A stretch of DNA of 64,000 nucleotides from Eretmocerus hayati (taxonomy: Eukaryota > Arthropoda > Insecta > Hymenoptera > Aphelinidae). The notes beneath the pieces were generated by a model that was not told the origin of the DNA, did no database searches, and saw nothing but the letters and a program-made list of their open reading frames with translations. The DNA lies in the NCBI GenBank assembly GCA_029851415.1, contig CM056744.1, positions 68,752,172 through 68,816,171 on the forward strand, given 5' to 3'. Each line of letters starts with the position of its first letter. Position 1 is the first letter of the stretch. Made by a program: the position numbers and the translations under genes. Of the stretch, positions 39,798 to 55,366 are shown one piece after another.

Positions 39798-40084
39798 CTA
39801 TTACCTTCAGAAGTTATTGGGATAATAAAAGGACGTATGACAATACCTTGTATCCATTTTGAGTTTTTCAATGTATAACTGAGACGTGAAACACATTGAA
39901 TTGATGCTCTACTCAGAACCTTTGAAATTCTTCAAATCACCCATAGAAATCTTCTTCTCAATTGAGCACTTTGTCTCTCAGAGAACATTTTCTCTTGTGT
40001 AGAAAGGAGTGTCATCGCACTGAAAACTGTATAAACAATAATTGGACGGTTTTGAAAAACATCTAGTTAATAGAATTTCCATCG
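39798..40084. other. Upstream region of the minus-strand RPA-like gene
   Basis: May hold a short first exon (an ATGGATACAAG followed by GTATTG on the minus strand near 39858-39842), though its phase does not fit the downstream exon. Otherwise nothing seen before the satellite begins. Confidence 0.35.
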
Positions 40085-42765
40085 GGATGGTAACTCTACA
40101 AAACCTTAGATCAAGTGGTTATAAACCGTTGGTGATGCCCGGAAAATTCATTACCAGTCAGCACCCTGAGCTATCGGGCCCAAAACAGGGCAAAATCGAG
40201 CCTTTCGGCAGTTATCTCCGCAGTAATGATGCCTCTGTCGGTTTTGAGATAATCCAATGGACCCGAAACTCTACAGAACCTCAGATGGAGTGTTCTTGTA
40301 CCATTGGTGACGCCCGAGAAATTCATTACCAGTCAGCACCCTCGGCTATGCGCCCCAAAACAGGGCAAAATCGAGCATTCGGCAGTTTTCTGCGCAGTAA
40401 TGACGCCACTGTGGGTTGTGACATAATCCAATGGACCCGAAACTCTACAGAACCTCAGTGAAATGTTCTTGTTCCATCGGTGTTGCCCGAGAAATTCATC
40501 ACCAGTCAGCAACCTCGGATATGGGGCCCAAAACAGGGCAAAATCGAGCTTTCGGCAGTCATCTGCGCAGTAATGACGCCACTGTGGGTTGTGAGATAAT
40601 CCAATGGAACGGGAACTCTACGAAACCTTAGATCAAGTGGTGATTAACCATTGGTGATGCCCGGAAGACTCATTACCAGTCAGCTCCCTGAGCTATCGGG
40701 CCCAAAACAGGTTAGAATCGAGCCCTCGGCAGTTATCTGCGCAGTGATGACACCACTAAGGGTTGTGAGATAATCCAATGGACCCTAAACTCTACAGAAC
40801 GTCAGATGGGGTGGCTTCGTATCATTGATGACGCCCGAAGGATTCATTACCAGTGAGCACCCTCAGCTATGGGGCCCAAAACAGGGCGAAACCGAGCCTT
40901 CGGCAAGTATCTGCGCAGTTATGACGCCACTGTGGGTTGTGAGATAATCCGATGGACCCGAAACTCTACAGAACCTCAGTTGTAGTGTTCTTGTACCACT
41001 GGTGACGACCGAGAAATTTATAACCAGTCAGCACCCTCGGCTATGGGGCCCAAAACAGGGCAGAATCGAGCCTTCGGCAGTTATCTTCGCAGTAATGACG
41101 TTACTGTGGATTGTGAGATATTCCATTGGACCCAAAACTCTACAGAACCTCAGATGGAGTGGTCGTGTATCATTGGTGACGCCCGAGAAGCTCTTTACCA
41201 GTCAACTACCTCGGCTATGGGTCCCAAAACAGGGTGAAATCGAGCTTTGAGCAGTTATCTGCGCAGTTATGACGCCATTGTGGGTTGTAAGATAATCCAA
41301 TGGAACGTGAACTCTACGAAACCTCAGATCGAGTGGTTATGTACTATTCGTGATGCCCGGAAAATCTATTACCAGTCAGCACCCTCAGCTATGAGGCCCA
41401 AAACAGGGCAAAATCAAGCCCTCGTCAGTTATCTGCGCAGTAATGACACCGCTGTGGGTCGTGAGACGATCTAACCGACCCGAATCTCTACCGAACCTCA
41501 GATGGAGTCGTTTTGTACCATTGGTGACGCCCAGAGGAATTATTACCAGTCAGCATCCTCAGCTATGGGGCCCAAAACGGGGCAAGATCGAGCCTCCGGC
41601 AGTTATCTGCGCAGTGATGACGCCACTAAGGGTTGCGAGATGATCCAATGGACCCGAAACTCTACAAAACCTCAGATGAAGTGGTTTCGTACCATTGATG
41701 ACGCCCGAGAAATTCATCACCAATGCCTCGGCTATGAGGCCCAAAACAGGGTGAAATCGAGCTTCGAGCAGTTAACTGCACAGTGATGACGCCACTGTGG
41801 GTCGTAGAATAATCCAATGGATCGAGAACTCGACAGAACCTTAGAATAAGTGCTAATGAACCATCCGTGATGCGAAAAAAATCTATTACCAGTCAGCATC
41901 CTCAGCTATGGGGCCCAAAACAGGGCAAAATCAAGCCTTCGGCAGTTATCTGCGCAGTCATGACGCCACTGTGGGTTGTGAGACAATCCAATGGAACCGA
42001 AACTCTACAGAACCTCAGGTGAAGTCTTTTTGTACCGATGGTGATACCCGAAGTATTTATTATCAGTCATCATCCTCGGCTATGGGGCCCAAAACAGGGT
42101 GAAATCGAGCTCCGAGCAGTTATCTGCGCAGTTATGACGCCACTGGGGGTTGTAAGAAATTCGAATGGAACGGGAGCTCTGCAGAACCTTAGATCAAGTG
42201 GTTATGTACCATGTGTGATACCCGAGAGATTTATTACCAGACAGCACCCTCAGCTATGTGGCCCAGAACAGGGCAAAATCGAGCCTTCGGCAGTCATCTT
42301 CGCAGTAATGACGCCACTGTGGGTTGTGAGATAATCCAATTGACCCGAAACTCTACAGAACCTCAGAAGAAGTGTTTTTGTGCCATCGGTTTTGCCGGAG
42401 AAATTCATTACCAGTCAACACCCTCGGATATGGGGCCCAAAACATGGTGAAATCGAGCTTTGAGCAGTTATCTGCGCAGTTATGACGCAACTATGGGTTG
42501 TAAGATAATCCAATGGAACGAGAGCTCTGCAGAACCTTAGATCAAGTCGTTATGTACCTTTCCCAGAGCCCAAAAAATTCAAGAAAAGTCAGCACCCTCG
42601 GCTATGGGAAAAACATCGCGAAATCGAGCTTTGAGGAGTTATCTGCGCAGTTATGACAACCCCGTGGGTCTCGAACGGTTTCAATGGACCCGAAACTCCA
42701 CAGAACCCTTGATCAAACAGTCACGTACCATTTCCGATGCCCAGAGATTTTATTAACAGTCAGCG

Positions 42766-45700
42766 ACCACGGCTATGGGGCCCAAAACAGGGCAAAATCG
42801 AGCCTTCGACAGTTATCTGCGCAGTGATGACGCCACTGTGGGTTGTGACATAATCCAATGGAACCGAAACTCTACGAAACCTCAGATGGCAAGGTTTTAT
42901 ACCATTGATGACGGCCGAAGAATTTATTTCTCGTCAGCACCCTCGTCTATAGGGCCCAAAACAGGGTGAAATCGAGCTTTGAGCAGAGATTTGCACAGTT
43001 ATGACGCTACTGTGGGTTGTAAGATAATCCAATGGAACGGGAACTCCACAGAACCTTAGATCAGAAGGTCATGTACCATTTGTGTTGCCCGAAAAATTCA
43101 TTACCAGTGAGCACCCTCAGCTATGGGGCCCAAAACAGGGCGAAACCGAGCCTTCGGCAAGTATCTGTGCAGTTATGACGCCACTGTGGGTTGTGAGATA
43201 ATCCGATGGACCCGAAACTCTACAGAACCTCAGTTGTAGGGTTCTTGTACCACTGGTGACGACCGAGAAATTTATAACCAGTCAGCACCCTCGGCTATGG
43301 GGCCCAAAACAGGGCAGAATCGAGCCTTCGGCAGTTATCTTCGCAGTAATGACGTTACTGTGGATTGTGAGATATTCCATTGGACCCAAAACTCTACAGA
43401 ACCTCAGATGGAGTGGTCGTGTATCATTGGTGACGCCCGAGAGATTCATTACCAGTCAGCACCCTCGGCTATGCGCCCCAAAACAGGGGACGAATTGAGC
43501 CCTCGGCAGTTATCTGCGCAGTAATGACGCCACTGTGATTTGTGAGATAATCCTATGGACACGAAACTCTACAGAACCTTAGATGCAGTCTTTTTGTACC
43601 ATTGGTGATGCCCGAAGCATTTCTTTCCAGTCAGCACCCTCGGCTATGGGGCCCAAAATATGGTGAAATCGAGCTTTGAGCAGTTATCTGCGCAGTTATG
43701 ACGTCACTGTGGGTTGGAAGATAATCCAATAGAACGGGAACTCTACGAAACCTTAGATCAAGTGGTTATGAACCATTGGTGACCTCCAAAGAACTCATTA
43801 CCATCCAGCACCCTTGGCTATGGGGCCCAAAACAGGGTGAAATCGAGCTTCGAGCAGTTAACTGCGCAGTTATGACGCCACTGTAGGTTGTAAGATAATC
43901 CAATGGGACTCGAACTCCGCAGAACCTTCGATCAAGTGGTGATGTGCCATTTGTGATGCCCGAGAAATTCATTACCGGTCAGCACCCTCAGCTATGGGGC
44001 CCAAAACAGGGCAAAATCGAGCCTTCGGCAGTCATCCTCACAGTAATGAGGCCACTGTGGGTTGTGAGATAATCCAATGGACCCGAAACTCTACAGAACC
44101 TCAGATGCAGTCTTTTCAGACCATTGGTGATGCTCGAAGCATTTATTACCAGGCAGCACCCTCAGCTATGGGGCGCAAAACAGGGCGGAATCAAGGCTCC
44201 GGCAGTCATCCTCGGAGTAATGACGCCACTGTGGGTTGTGAGATAATCCAATGGACCCGAAACTCTACAGAACCTCAGATGAAGTCTTTTTGTACCATTG
44301 GTGATGCCCGAAGCATTTATTACCAGTCAGCACCCTCGGCTTTGGGGCCCGAAACAGGGTGAAATCGAGCTTCGAGCAGTTAACTGCGCAATTATGACGC
44401 CACTGTGGGTTGTAAGATAATCCAATGGGACGCGAACTCCACAGAACCTTCGATCAAGTGGTGATGTGCCATTTGTGATGCCCGAGAAATTCATTAACAG
44501 TCAGCACCCTCAGCTATGGGGCCCAAAACAGGGCGAAATCGAGCCTTCGGCAGTCATCCTCGCAGTAATGACGCCACTGTGGGTTGTGAGATAATCCAAT
44601 GGACCCGAAACTGTACGGAACCTCAGATGGAGTGTTGTTGTACCATTGGTGACGCCCGAGGAATTCATTACCAGTCAGCACCCTCGGCTATGCGCCCCAA
44701 AACAGGGGACGAATTGAGCCCTCGGCAGTTATCTGCGCAGTAATGACGCCACTGTGAATTGTGAGATAATCCTATGGACACGAAACTCTACAGAACCTTA
44801 GATGAAGTCTTTCTGTACCATTGGTGATGCCCGAAGCATTTATTTCCAGTCAGCACCCTCGGCTATGGGGCCCAAAATATGGTGAATTCGAGGTTTGAGC
44901 AGTTATCTGCGCAGTTATGACGTCACTGTGGGTTGGAAGATAATCCGATAGAACGGGAACTCTACGAAACCTTAGATCAAGTGGTTATGAACCATTGGTG
45001 ACCTCCGAAGAATTCATTACCATCCAGCACCCTTGGCTATGGGCCCCAATCCAGGGTGAAATCGAGCTTCGAGCAGTTAACTGCGCAGTTATGACGCCAC
45101 TGTGGGTTGTAGGATAATCCAATGGGACGTGAACTCCACAGAACCTCCGATGAAGTGGGAATGTACCATTTGTGATCCCCGATAAATTCATTTCCAGTCA
45201 GCACCCTCAGCTATGGGGCCCAAAACAGGGCGAAATCGAGCCTTCGGCAGTTATCTGCGCAGTAATGATGCCACTGTGAGTTGTGAGATAATCCTATGGA
45301 CACGAAACTTTACAGAACCTCAGATGAAGTCTTTTTGTACCATTTGTGATCCCCGAGAAATTCATCACCAGGGAGCACCCTCAGCTATGGGGCCGGAAAC
45401 AGGGCGAAATCGAGCCTTCGGCAGTTATCCTCGCAGTAATGACGCCACTGTGGGTTGTGAGATAATCCAATGGACCCGGAACTCTACAGAACCTCAGATA
45501 AAGTGTTTTCGTACCATCGGTGTTGCCCGAGAAATTCATTACCAGTCAACACCCTCGGATATGGGGCCCAAAACATGGTGAACTCGAGCTTTGAGCAGTT
45601 ATCTGCGCAGCTATGACGTCACTGTGGGTTGGAAGATAATCCAATAGAACGGGAACTCTACGAAACCTTAGATCAAGTGGTTATGAACCATTGGTGACCT

Positions 45701-46660
45701 CCAAAGAACTCATTACCATCCAGCACCCTTGGCTATGGGGCCCAAAATAGGGTGAAATCGAGCTTCGAGCAGTTAACTGCGCAGTTATGACGCCACTGTA
45801 GGTTGTAAGATAATCCAATGGGACTCGAACTCCGCAGAACCTTCGATCAAGTGGTGATGTACCATTTGTGATGCCCGAGAAATTCATTACCGGTCAGCAC
45901 CCTCAGCTATGGGGCCCAAAACAGGGTGAAATCGAGCCTTCGGCAGTCATCCTCACAGTAATGAGGCCACTGTGGGTTGTGAGATAATCCAATGGACCCG
46001 AAACTCCACAGAACCTCAGATGCAGTCTTTTCGTACCATTGGTGATGCTCGAAGCATTTATTACCAGTCAGCACCCTCAGCTATGGGGCGCAAAACAGGG
46101 CGAAATCAAGGCTCCGGCAGTCATCCTCGCAGTAATGACGCCACTGTGGGTTGTGAGATAATCCAATGGACCCGAAACTCTACAGAACCTCAGATGAAGT
46201 CTTTTTGTACCATTGGTAATGCCCGAAGCATTTATTACCAGTCAGCACCCTCGGCTTTGGGGCCCGAAACAGGGTGAAATCGAGCTTCGAGCAGTTGACT
46301 GCGCAATTATGACGCCACTGTGGGTTGTAAGATAATCCAATGGGACGCGAACTCCACAGAACCTTCGATCAAGTGGTGATGTGCCATTTGTGATGCCCGA
46401 GAAATTCATTAACAGTCAGCACCCTCAGCTATGGGGCCCAAAACAGGGCGAAATCGAGCCTTCGGCAGTCATCCTCGCAGTAATGACGCCACTGTGGGTT
46501 GTGAGATAATCCACTGGACCCGAAACTGTACAGAACCTCAGATGGAGTGTTCTTGTACCATTGGTGACGCCCGAGAAATTCATTACCAGTCAGCACCCTC
46601 GGCTATGCGCCCCAAAACAGGGGACGAATTGAGCCCTCGGCAGTTATCTGCGCAGTTATG
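42766..46660 (+). repeat. Array segment duplicated 8,706 bp downstream (first copy)
   Basis: Positions 42775, 43256, 43297, 43766, 43994, 44516, 44985, 45681, 45972 and 46431 all recur at exactly +8706 (50 monomers), including a very unusual edge-type monomer ending TCGTCAGCACCCTCGTCTAT. After about 46.6 kb the register changes. Confidence 0.85.
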
Positions 46661-49600
46661 ACGCCACTGTGAGTTGTGAGATAATCCTATGGACACGAAA
46701 CTCTACAGAACCTCAGATGAAGTCTTTTTGTACCATTGGTGATGCCCGAAGCATTTATTCCCAGTCAGCACCCTCGGCTATGGGGCCCAAAACAGGGTGA
46801 AATCTAGCTTCGAGCAGTTGACTGCGCAATTATGACGCCACTGTGGGTTGTAAGATAATCCAATGGGACGCGAACTCCACAGAACCTTCGATCAAGTGGT
46901 GATGTGCCATTTGTGATGCCCGAGAAATTCATTAACAGTCAGCACCCTCAGCTATGGGGCCCAAAACAGGGCGAAATCGAGCCTTCGGCAGTCATCCTCG
47001 CAGTAATGACGCCACTGTGGGTTGTGAGATAATCCACTGGACCCGAAACTGTACAGAACCTCAGATGGAGTGTTCTTGTACCATTGGTGACGCCCGAGAA
47101 ATTCATTACCAGTCAGCACCCTCGGCTATGCGCCCCAAAACAGGGGACGAATTGAGCCCTCGGCAGTTATCTGCGCAGTAATGACGCTACTGTGAGTTGT
47201 GAGATAATCCTATGGACACGAAACTCTACAGAACCTCAGATGAAGTCTTTTTGTACCATTTGTGATCCCCGAGAAATTCATTACCAGTGAGCACCCTCAG
47301 CTATGGGGCCGAAAACAGGGCGAAATCGAGCCTTCGGCAGTGATCCTCGCAGTAATGACGCCACTGTGGGTTGTGAGATAATCCAATGGACCCGGAACTC
47401 TACAGAACCTCAGGAATAGTGTTTTTGTACCATCGGTGTTGCCCGAGGAATTCATTACCAGTCAACACCCTCGGATATGGGGCCCAAAACATGGTGAAAT
47501 CGAGCTTTGAGCAGTTATCTGCGCAGTTATGACGTCACTGTGGGTTGGAAGATAATCCAATAGAACGGGAACTCTACGAAACCTTAGATCAAGTGGTTAT
47601 GAACCATTGGTGACCTCCAAAGAACTCATTACCATCCAGCACCCTTGGCTATGGGGCCCAAAACAGGGTGAAATCGAGCTTCGAGCAGTTAACTGCGCAG
47701 TTATGACGCCACTGTAGGTTGTAAGATAATCCAATGGGACTCGAACTCCGCAGAACCTTCGATCGAGTGGTGATGTGCCGTTTGTGATGCCCGAGATATT
47801 CATTACCGGTCAGCACCCTCAGCTATGGGGCCCAAAACAGGGCGAAATCGAGCCTTCGGCAGTCATCCTCACAGTAATGAGGCCACTGTTGGTTGTGAGA
47901 TAATCCAATGGACCCGAAACTCTACAGAACCTCAGATGCAGTCTTTTCGTACCATTGGTGATGCTCGAAGCATTTATTACCAGTCAAAACCCTCGGATAT
48001 GGGGCCCAAAACATGGTGAACTCGAGCTTTGAGCAGTTATCTGCGCAGCTATGACGTCACTGTGGGTTGGAAGATAATCCAATAGAACGGGAACTCTACG
48101 GAACCTTAGATCAAGTGGTTATGAACCATTGGTGACCTCCAAAGAACTCATTACCATCCAGCACCCTTGGCTATGGGGCCCAAAACAGGGTGAAATCGAG
48201 CTTCAAGCAGTTAACTGCGCAGTTATGACGCCACTGTAGGTTGTAAGATACTCCAATGGGACTCGAACTCCGCAGAACCTTCGATCAAGTGGTGATGTAC
48301 CATTTGTGATGCCCGAGAAATTCATTACCGGTCAGCACCCTCAGCTATGGGGCCCAAAACAGGGTGAAATCGAGCCTTCGGCAGTCATCCTCACCTTAAT
48401 GAGGCCACTGTGGGTTGTGAGATAATCCAATGGACCCGAAACTCTACAGAACCTCAGATGCAGTCTTTTCGTACCATTGGTGATGCTCGAAGCATTTATT
48501 ACCAGTCAGCACCCTCAGCTATGGGGCGCAAAACAGGACGAAATCAAGGCTCCGGCAGTCATCCTCGCAGTAATGACGCCACTGTGGGTTGTGAGATAAT
48601 CCAATGGACCCGAAACTCTACAGAAACTCAGATGAAGTCTTTTTGTACCATTGGTGATGCCCGAAGCATTTATTACCAGTCAGCACCCTCGGCTTTGGGG
48701 CCCGAAACAGGGTGAAATCGAGCTTCGAGCAGTTAACTGCGCAATTATGACGCCACTGTGGGTTGTAAGATAATCCAATGGGACGCGAACTCCACAGAAC
48801 CTTCGATCAAGTTGTGATGTGCCATTTGTGATGCCCGAGGAATTCATTAACAGTCAGCGGCCTCAGCTATGGGGCCCAAAACAGGGCGAAATCGAGCCTT
48901 CGGCAGTCATCCTCGCAGTAATGACGCCACTGTGGGTTGTGAGATAATCCAATGGACCCGAAACTGTACAGAACCTCAGATGGAGTGTTTTTGTACCATT
49001 GGTGACGCCCGAGGAATTCATTGACAGTCAGCACCCTCGGCTATGCGCCCCAAAACAGGGGACGAATTGAGCCCTCGGCAGTTATCTGCGCAGTAATGAC
49101 GCCACTGTGAGTTGTGAGATAATCCTATGGACACGAAACTCCACAGAACCTCAGATGAAGTCTTTTTGTACCATTGGTGATGCCCGAAGCTTTTATTCCC
49201 AGTCAGCACCCTCGGCTATGGGGCCCAAAACAGGGTGAATTCTAGCTTCGAGCAGTTGACTGCGCAGTTATGACGCCACTGTGGGTTGTAAGATAATCCA
49301 ATAGGACGTGAACTCCACAGAACCTCCGATGGAGTGGGAATGTACCATTTGTGATCCCCGATAAATTCATTACCAGTCAGCACCCTCAGCTATGGGGCCC
49401 AAAACAGGGCGAAATCGAGCCTTCGGCAGTTATCTGCGCAGTTATGACGCCACTGTGAGTTGTGAGATAATCCTATGGAGACGAAACTCTACAGAACCTC
49501 AGATGAAGTCTTTTTGTACCATTTGTGATCCCCGAGAAATTCATTACCAGTGAGCACCCTCAGCTATGGGGCCGAAAACAGGGCGAAATCGAGCCTTCGG

Positions 49601-51471
49601 CAGTTATCCTCGCAGTAATGACGCCACTGTGGGTTGTGAGATAATCCAATGGACCCGGAACTCTACAGAACCTCAGATAAAGTGTTTTTGTACCATCGGT
49701 GTTGCCCGAGAAATTCATTACCAGTCAACAATCTCGGATATGGGGCCCAAAACATGGTGAACTCGAGCTTTGAGCAGTTATCTGCGCAGTTATGACGTCA
49801 CTGTGGGTTGGAAGATAATCCAATAGTACGGGAACTCTACGAAACCTTAGATCAAGTGGTTATGAACTATTGGTGACCTCCAAAGAACTCATTACCATCC
49901 AGCACCCTTGGCTATGGGGCCCAAAACAGGGTAAAATCGAGCTTCGAGCAGTTAACTGCGCAGTTATGACGCCACTGTAGGTTGTAAGATAATCCAATGG
50001 GACTCGAACTCCGCAGAACCTTCGATCAAGTGGTGATGTATCATTTGTGATGCCCGAGAAATTCATTACCGGTCATGACCCTCAGCTATGGGGCCCAAAA
50101 CAGGGCGAAATCGAGCCTTCGGCAGTCATCCTCACAGTAATGAGGCCACTGTGGGTTGTGAGATAATCCAATGGACCCGAAACTCTACAGAACCTCAGAT
50201 GCAGTCTTTCCGTACCATTGGTGATGCTCGAAGCATTTATTACCAGTCAGCACCCTCAGCTATGAGGCGCAAAACAGGGCGAAATCAAGGCTCCGGCAGT
50301 CATCCTCGCAGTAATGACGCCACTGTGGGTTGTGAGATAATCCAATGGACCCGAAACTCTACAGAACCTCAGATGAAGTCTTTGTGTACCATTGGTGATG
50401 CCCGAAGCATTTATTACCAGTCAGCACCCTCGGCTTTGGGGCCCGAAACAGGGTGAAATCGAGCTTCGAGCAGTTAACTGCGCAATTATGACGCCACTGT
50501 GGGTTGTAAGATAATCCAATGGGACGCGAACTCCACAGAACCTTCGATCAAGTGGTGATGTGCCATTTGTGATGCCCGAGAAATTCATTAACAGTCAGCA
50601 CCCTCAGCTATGGGGCCCAAAACAGGGCGAAATCGAGCCTTCGAACGTCATCCTCGCAATAATGACGCCACTGTGGGTTGTGAGATAATCCAATGGACCC
50701 GAAACTGTACAGAACCTCAGATGGAGTGTTCTTGTACCATTGGTGACGCCCGAGAAATTCATTTCCAGTCAGCACCCTCGGCTATGGGGCCCAAAATATG
50801 GTGAATTCGAGCTTTGAGCAGTTATCTGCGCAGTTATGACGTCACTGTGGGTTGGAAGATGATCCAATAGAACGGGAACTCTACGAATCCTTAGATCAAG
50901 TGGTTATGAACCATTGGTGACCTCCAAAGGATTTATTACCATCCAGCACCCTTGGCTATGGGCCCCAAACCAGGGTGAAATCGAGCTTCGAGCAGTTAAC
51001 TGCGCAGTTATGACGCCACTGTGGGTTGTAAGATAATCCAATGGGACTCGAACTCCGCAGAACCTTCGATCAAGTGGTGAAGTGCCATTCATGACGCCCG
51101 AGGAATTCATTAACAGTCAGCACCCTCAGCTATGGGGCCCAAAACAGGGCGAAATCGAGCCTTCGGCAGTCATCCTCGCAGTAATGACGCCATTGTGGGT
51201 TGTGAGATAATCCAATGGACCCGAAACTGTACAGAACCTCAGATGGAGTGTTCCTGTACCATTGGTGACGACCGAGAAATTCATTACCAGTCAGCACCCT
51301 CGGCTATGCGCCCCAAAACAGGGGACGAATTGAGCCCTCGGCAGTTTTCTGCGCAGTAATGACGCCACTGTGAGTTGTGAGATAATCCTATGGACACGAA
51401 ACTCCACAGAACCTCAGATGAAGTCTTTCTGTACCATTGGTGATGCCCGAGAAATTCATTACCAGTGAGCA

Positions 51472-54400
51472 CCCTCAGCTATGGGGCCCAAAACAGGGCA
51501 AAATCGAGCCTTCGACAGTTATCTGCGCAGTGATGACGCCACTGTGGGTTGTGACATAATCCAATGGAACCGAAACTCTACGAAACCTCAGATGGGAAGG
51601 TTTTATACCATTGATGACGGCCGAAGAATTTATTTCTCGTCAGCACCCTCGTCTATAGGGCCCAAAACAGGGTGAAATCGAGCTTTGAGCAGAGATTTGC
51701 GCAGTTATGACGCTACTGTGGGTTGTAAGATAATCCAATGGAACGGGAACTCCACAGAACCTTAGATCTAATGGTCATGTACCATTTGTGATGCCCGAAA
51801 AATTCATTACCAGTGAGCACCCTCAGCTATGGGGCCCAAAACAGGGCGAAACCGAGCCTTCGGCAAGTATCTGCGCAGTTATGACGCCACTGTGGGTTGT
51901 GAGATAATCCGATGGACCCGAAACTCTACAGAACCTCAGTTGTAGTGTTCTTGTACCACTGGTGACGACCGAGAAATTTATAACCAGTCAGCACCCTCGG
52001 CTATGGGTCCCAAAACAGGGCAGAATCGAGCCTTCGGCAGTTATCTTCGCAGTAATGACGTTACTGTGGATTGTGAGATATTCCATTGGACCCAAAACTC
52101 TACAGAACCTCAGATGGAGTGGTCGTGTATCATTGGTGACGCCCGAGGAATTCATTACCAGTCAGCAACCTCGGCTATGCGCCCCAAAACAGGGGACGAA
52201 TTGAGCCCTCGGCAGTTATCTGCGCAGTAATGACGCCACTGTGATCTGTGAGATAATCCTATGGACACGAAACTCTACAGAACCTTGGATGCAGTCTTTT
52301 TGTACCATTGGTGATGCCCGAAGCATTTATTTCCAGTCAGCACCCTCGGCTATGGGGCCCAAAATATGGTGAAATCGAGCTTTGAGCAGTTATCTGCGCA
52401 GTTATGACGTCACTGTGGGTTGGAAGATAATCCAATAGAACGGGAACTCTACGAAACCTTAGATCAAAAGGTTATGAACCATTGGTGACCTCCAAAGAAC
52501 TCATTACCATCCAGCACCCTTGGCTATGGGGCCCAAAACAGGGTGAAATCGAGCTTCGAGCAGTTAACTGCGCAGTTATGACGCCGATGTAGGTTGTAAG
52601 ATAATCCAATGGGACTCGAACTCCGCAGAACCTTCGATCAAGTGGTGATGTGCCATTTGTGATGCCCGAGAAATTCATTACCGGTCAGCACCCTCAGCTA
52701 TGGGGCCCAAAACAGGGCGAAATCGAGCCTTCGGCAGTCATCCTCACAGTAATGAGGCCACTGTGGGTTGTGAGATAATCCAATGGACCCGAAACTCTAC
52801 AGAACCTCAGATGCAGTCTTTTCGTACCATTGGTGATGCTCGAAGCATTTATTACCAGTCAGCACCCTCAGCTATGGGGCGCAAAACAGGGCGAAATCAA
52901 GGCTCCGGCAGTCATCCTCGCAGTAATGACGCCACTGTGGGTTGTGAGATAATCCAATGGACCCGAAACTCTACAGAACCTCAGATGAAGTCTCTTTGTA
53001 CCATTGGTGATGCCCGAAGCATTTATTACCAGTCAGCACCCTCGGCTTTGGGGCCCGAAACAGGGTGAAATCGAGCTTCGAGCAGTTAACTGCGCAATTA
53101 TGACGCCACTGTGGGTTGTAAGATAATCCAATGGGACGCGAACTCCACAGAACCTTCGATCAAGTGGTGATGTGCCATTTGTGATGCCCGAGAAATTCAT
53201 TAACAGTCAGCACCCTCAGCTATGGGGCCCAAAACAGGGCGAAATCGAGCCTTCGGCAGTCATCCTCGCAGTAATGACGCCACTGTGGGTTGTGAGATAA
53301 TCCAATGGACCCGAAACTGTACGGAACCTCAGATGGAGTGTTGTTGTACCATTGGTGACGCCCGAGAAATTCATTACCAGTCAGCACCCTCGGCTATGCG
53401 CCCCAAAACAGGGGACGAATTGAGCCCTCGGCAGTTATCTGCGCAGTAATGACGCCACTGTGAGTTGTGAGATAATCCTATGGACACGAAACTCTACAGA
53501 ACCTTAGATGAAGTCTTTCTGTACCATTGGTGATGCCCGAAGCATTTATTTTCAGTCAGCACCCTCGGCTATGGGGCCCAAAATATGGTGAATTCGAGCT
53601 TTGAGCAGTTATCTGAGCAGTTATGACGTCACTGTGGGTTGGAAGATAATCCGATAGAACGGGAACTCCACGAAACCTTAGATCAAGTGGTTATGAACCA
53701 TTGGTGACCTCCGAAGAATTCATTACCATCCAGCACCCTTGGCTATGGGCCCCAATCCAGGGTGAAATCGAGCTTCGAGCAGTTAACTGCGCAGTTATGA
53801 CGCCACTGTGGGTTGAAGGATAATCCAATGGCACGTGAACTCCACAGAACCTCCGATGAAGTGGGAATGTGCCATTTGTGATCCCCGATAAATTCATTTC
53901 CAGTCAGCACCCTCAGCTATGGGGCCCAAAACAGGGCGAAATCGAGCCTTCGGCAGTTATCTGCGCAGTTATGATGCCACTGTGAGTTGTGAGATAATCC
54001 TATGGACACGAAACTCTACAGAACCTCAGATGAAGTCTTTTTGTACCATTTGTGATCCCCGAGAAATTCATTACCAGTGAGCACCCTCAGCTATGGGGCC
54101 GAAAACAGGGCGAAATCGAGCCTTCGGCAGTTATCCTCGCAGTAATGACGCCACTGTGGGTTGTGAGATAATCCGATGGACCCGGAACTCTACAGAACCT
54201 CAGATGAAGTGTTTTCGTACCATCGGTGTTGCCCGAGAAATTCATTACCAGTCAACACCCTCGGATATGGGGCCCAAAACATGGTGAACTCGAGCTTTGA
54301 GCAGTTATCTGCGCAGCTATGACGTCACTGTGGGTTGGAAGATAATCCAATAGAACGGGAACTCTACGAAACCTTAGATTAAGTGGTTATGAACCATTGG

Positions 54401-55366
54401 TGACCTCCAAAGAACTCATTACCATCCAGCACCCTTGGCTATGGGGCCCAAAATAGGGTGAAATCGAGCTTCGAGCAGTTAACTGCGCAGTTATGACGCC
54501 ACTGTAGGTTGTAAGATAATCCAATGGGACTCGAACTCCGCAGAACCTTCGATCAAGTGGTGATGTACCATTTGTGATGCCCGAGAAATTCATTACCGGT
54601 CAGCACCCTCAGCTATGGGGCCCAAAACAGGGTGAAATCGAGCCTTCGGCAGTCATCCTCACAGTAATGAGGCCACTGTGGGTTGTGAGATAATCCAATG
54701 GACCCGAAACTCCACAGAACCTCAGATGCAGTCTTTTCGTACCATTGGTGATGCTCGAAGCATTTATTACCAGTCAGCACCCTCAGCTATGGGGCGCAAA
54801 ACAGGGCGAAATCAAGGCTCCGGCAGTCATCCTCGCAGTAATGACGCCACTGTGGGTTGTGGGATAATCCACTGGACCCGAAACTCTACAGAGACTCAGA
54901 TGAAGTCTTTTTGTACCATTGGTGATGCCCGAAGCATTCATTACCAGTCAGCACCCTCGGCTTTGGGGCCCGAAACAGGGTGAAATCGAGCTTCGAGCAG
55001 TTAACTGCGCAATTATGACGCCACTGTGGGTTGTAAGATAATCCAATGGGACGCGAACTCCACAGAACCTTCGATCAAGTGGTGATGTGCCATTAATGAT
55101 GCCCGAGAAATTCATTAACAGTCAGCACCCTCAGCTATGGGGCCCAAAACAGGGCGAAATCGAGCCTTCGGCAGTCATCCTCGCAGTAATGACGCCACTG
55201 TGGGTTGTGAGATAATCCAATGGACCCGAAACTGTACAGAACCTCAGATGGAGTGTTCTTGTACCATTGGTGACGCCCGAGAAATTCATTACCAGTCAGC
55301 ACCCTCGGCTATGCGCCCCAAAACAGGGGACGAATTGAGCCCTCGGCAGTTATCTGCGCAGTAATG
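51472..55366 (+). repeat. Array segment duplicated 8,706 bp downstream (second copy)
   Basis: Counterpart of 42766-46660. It places a diverged, edge-type monomer block in the middle of otherwise homogeneous array. Confidence 0.85.
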
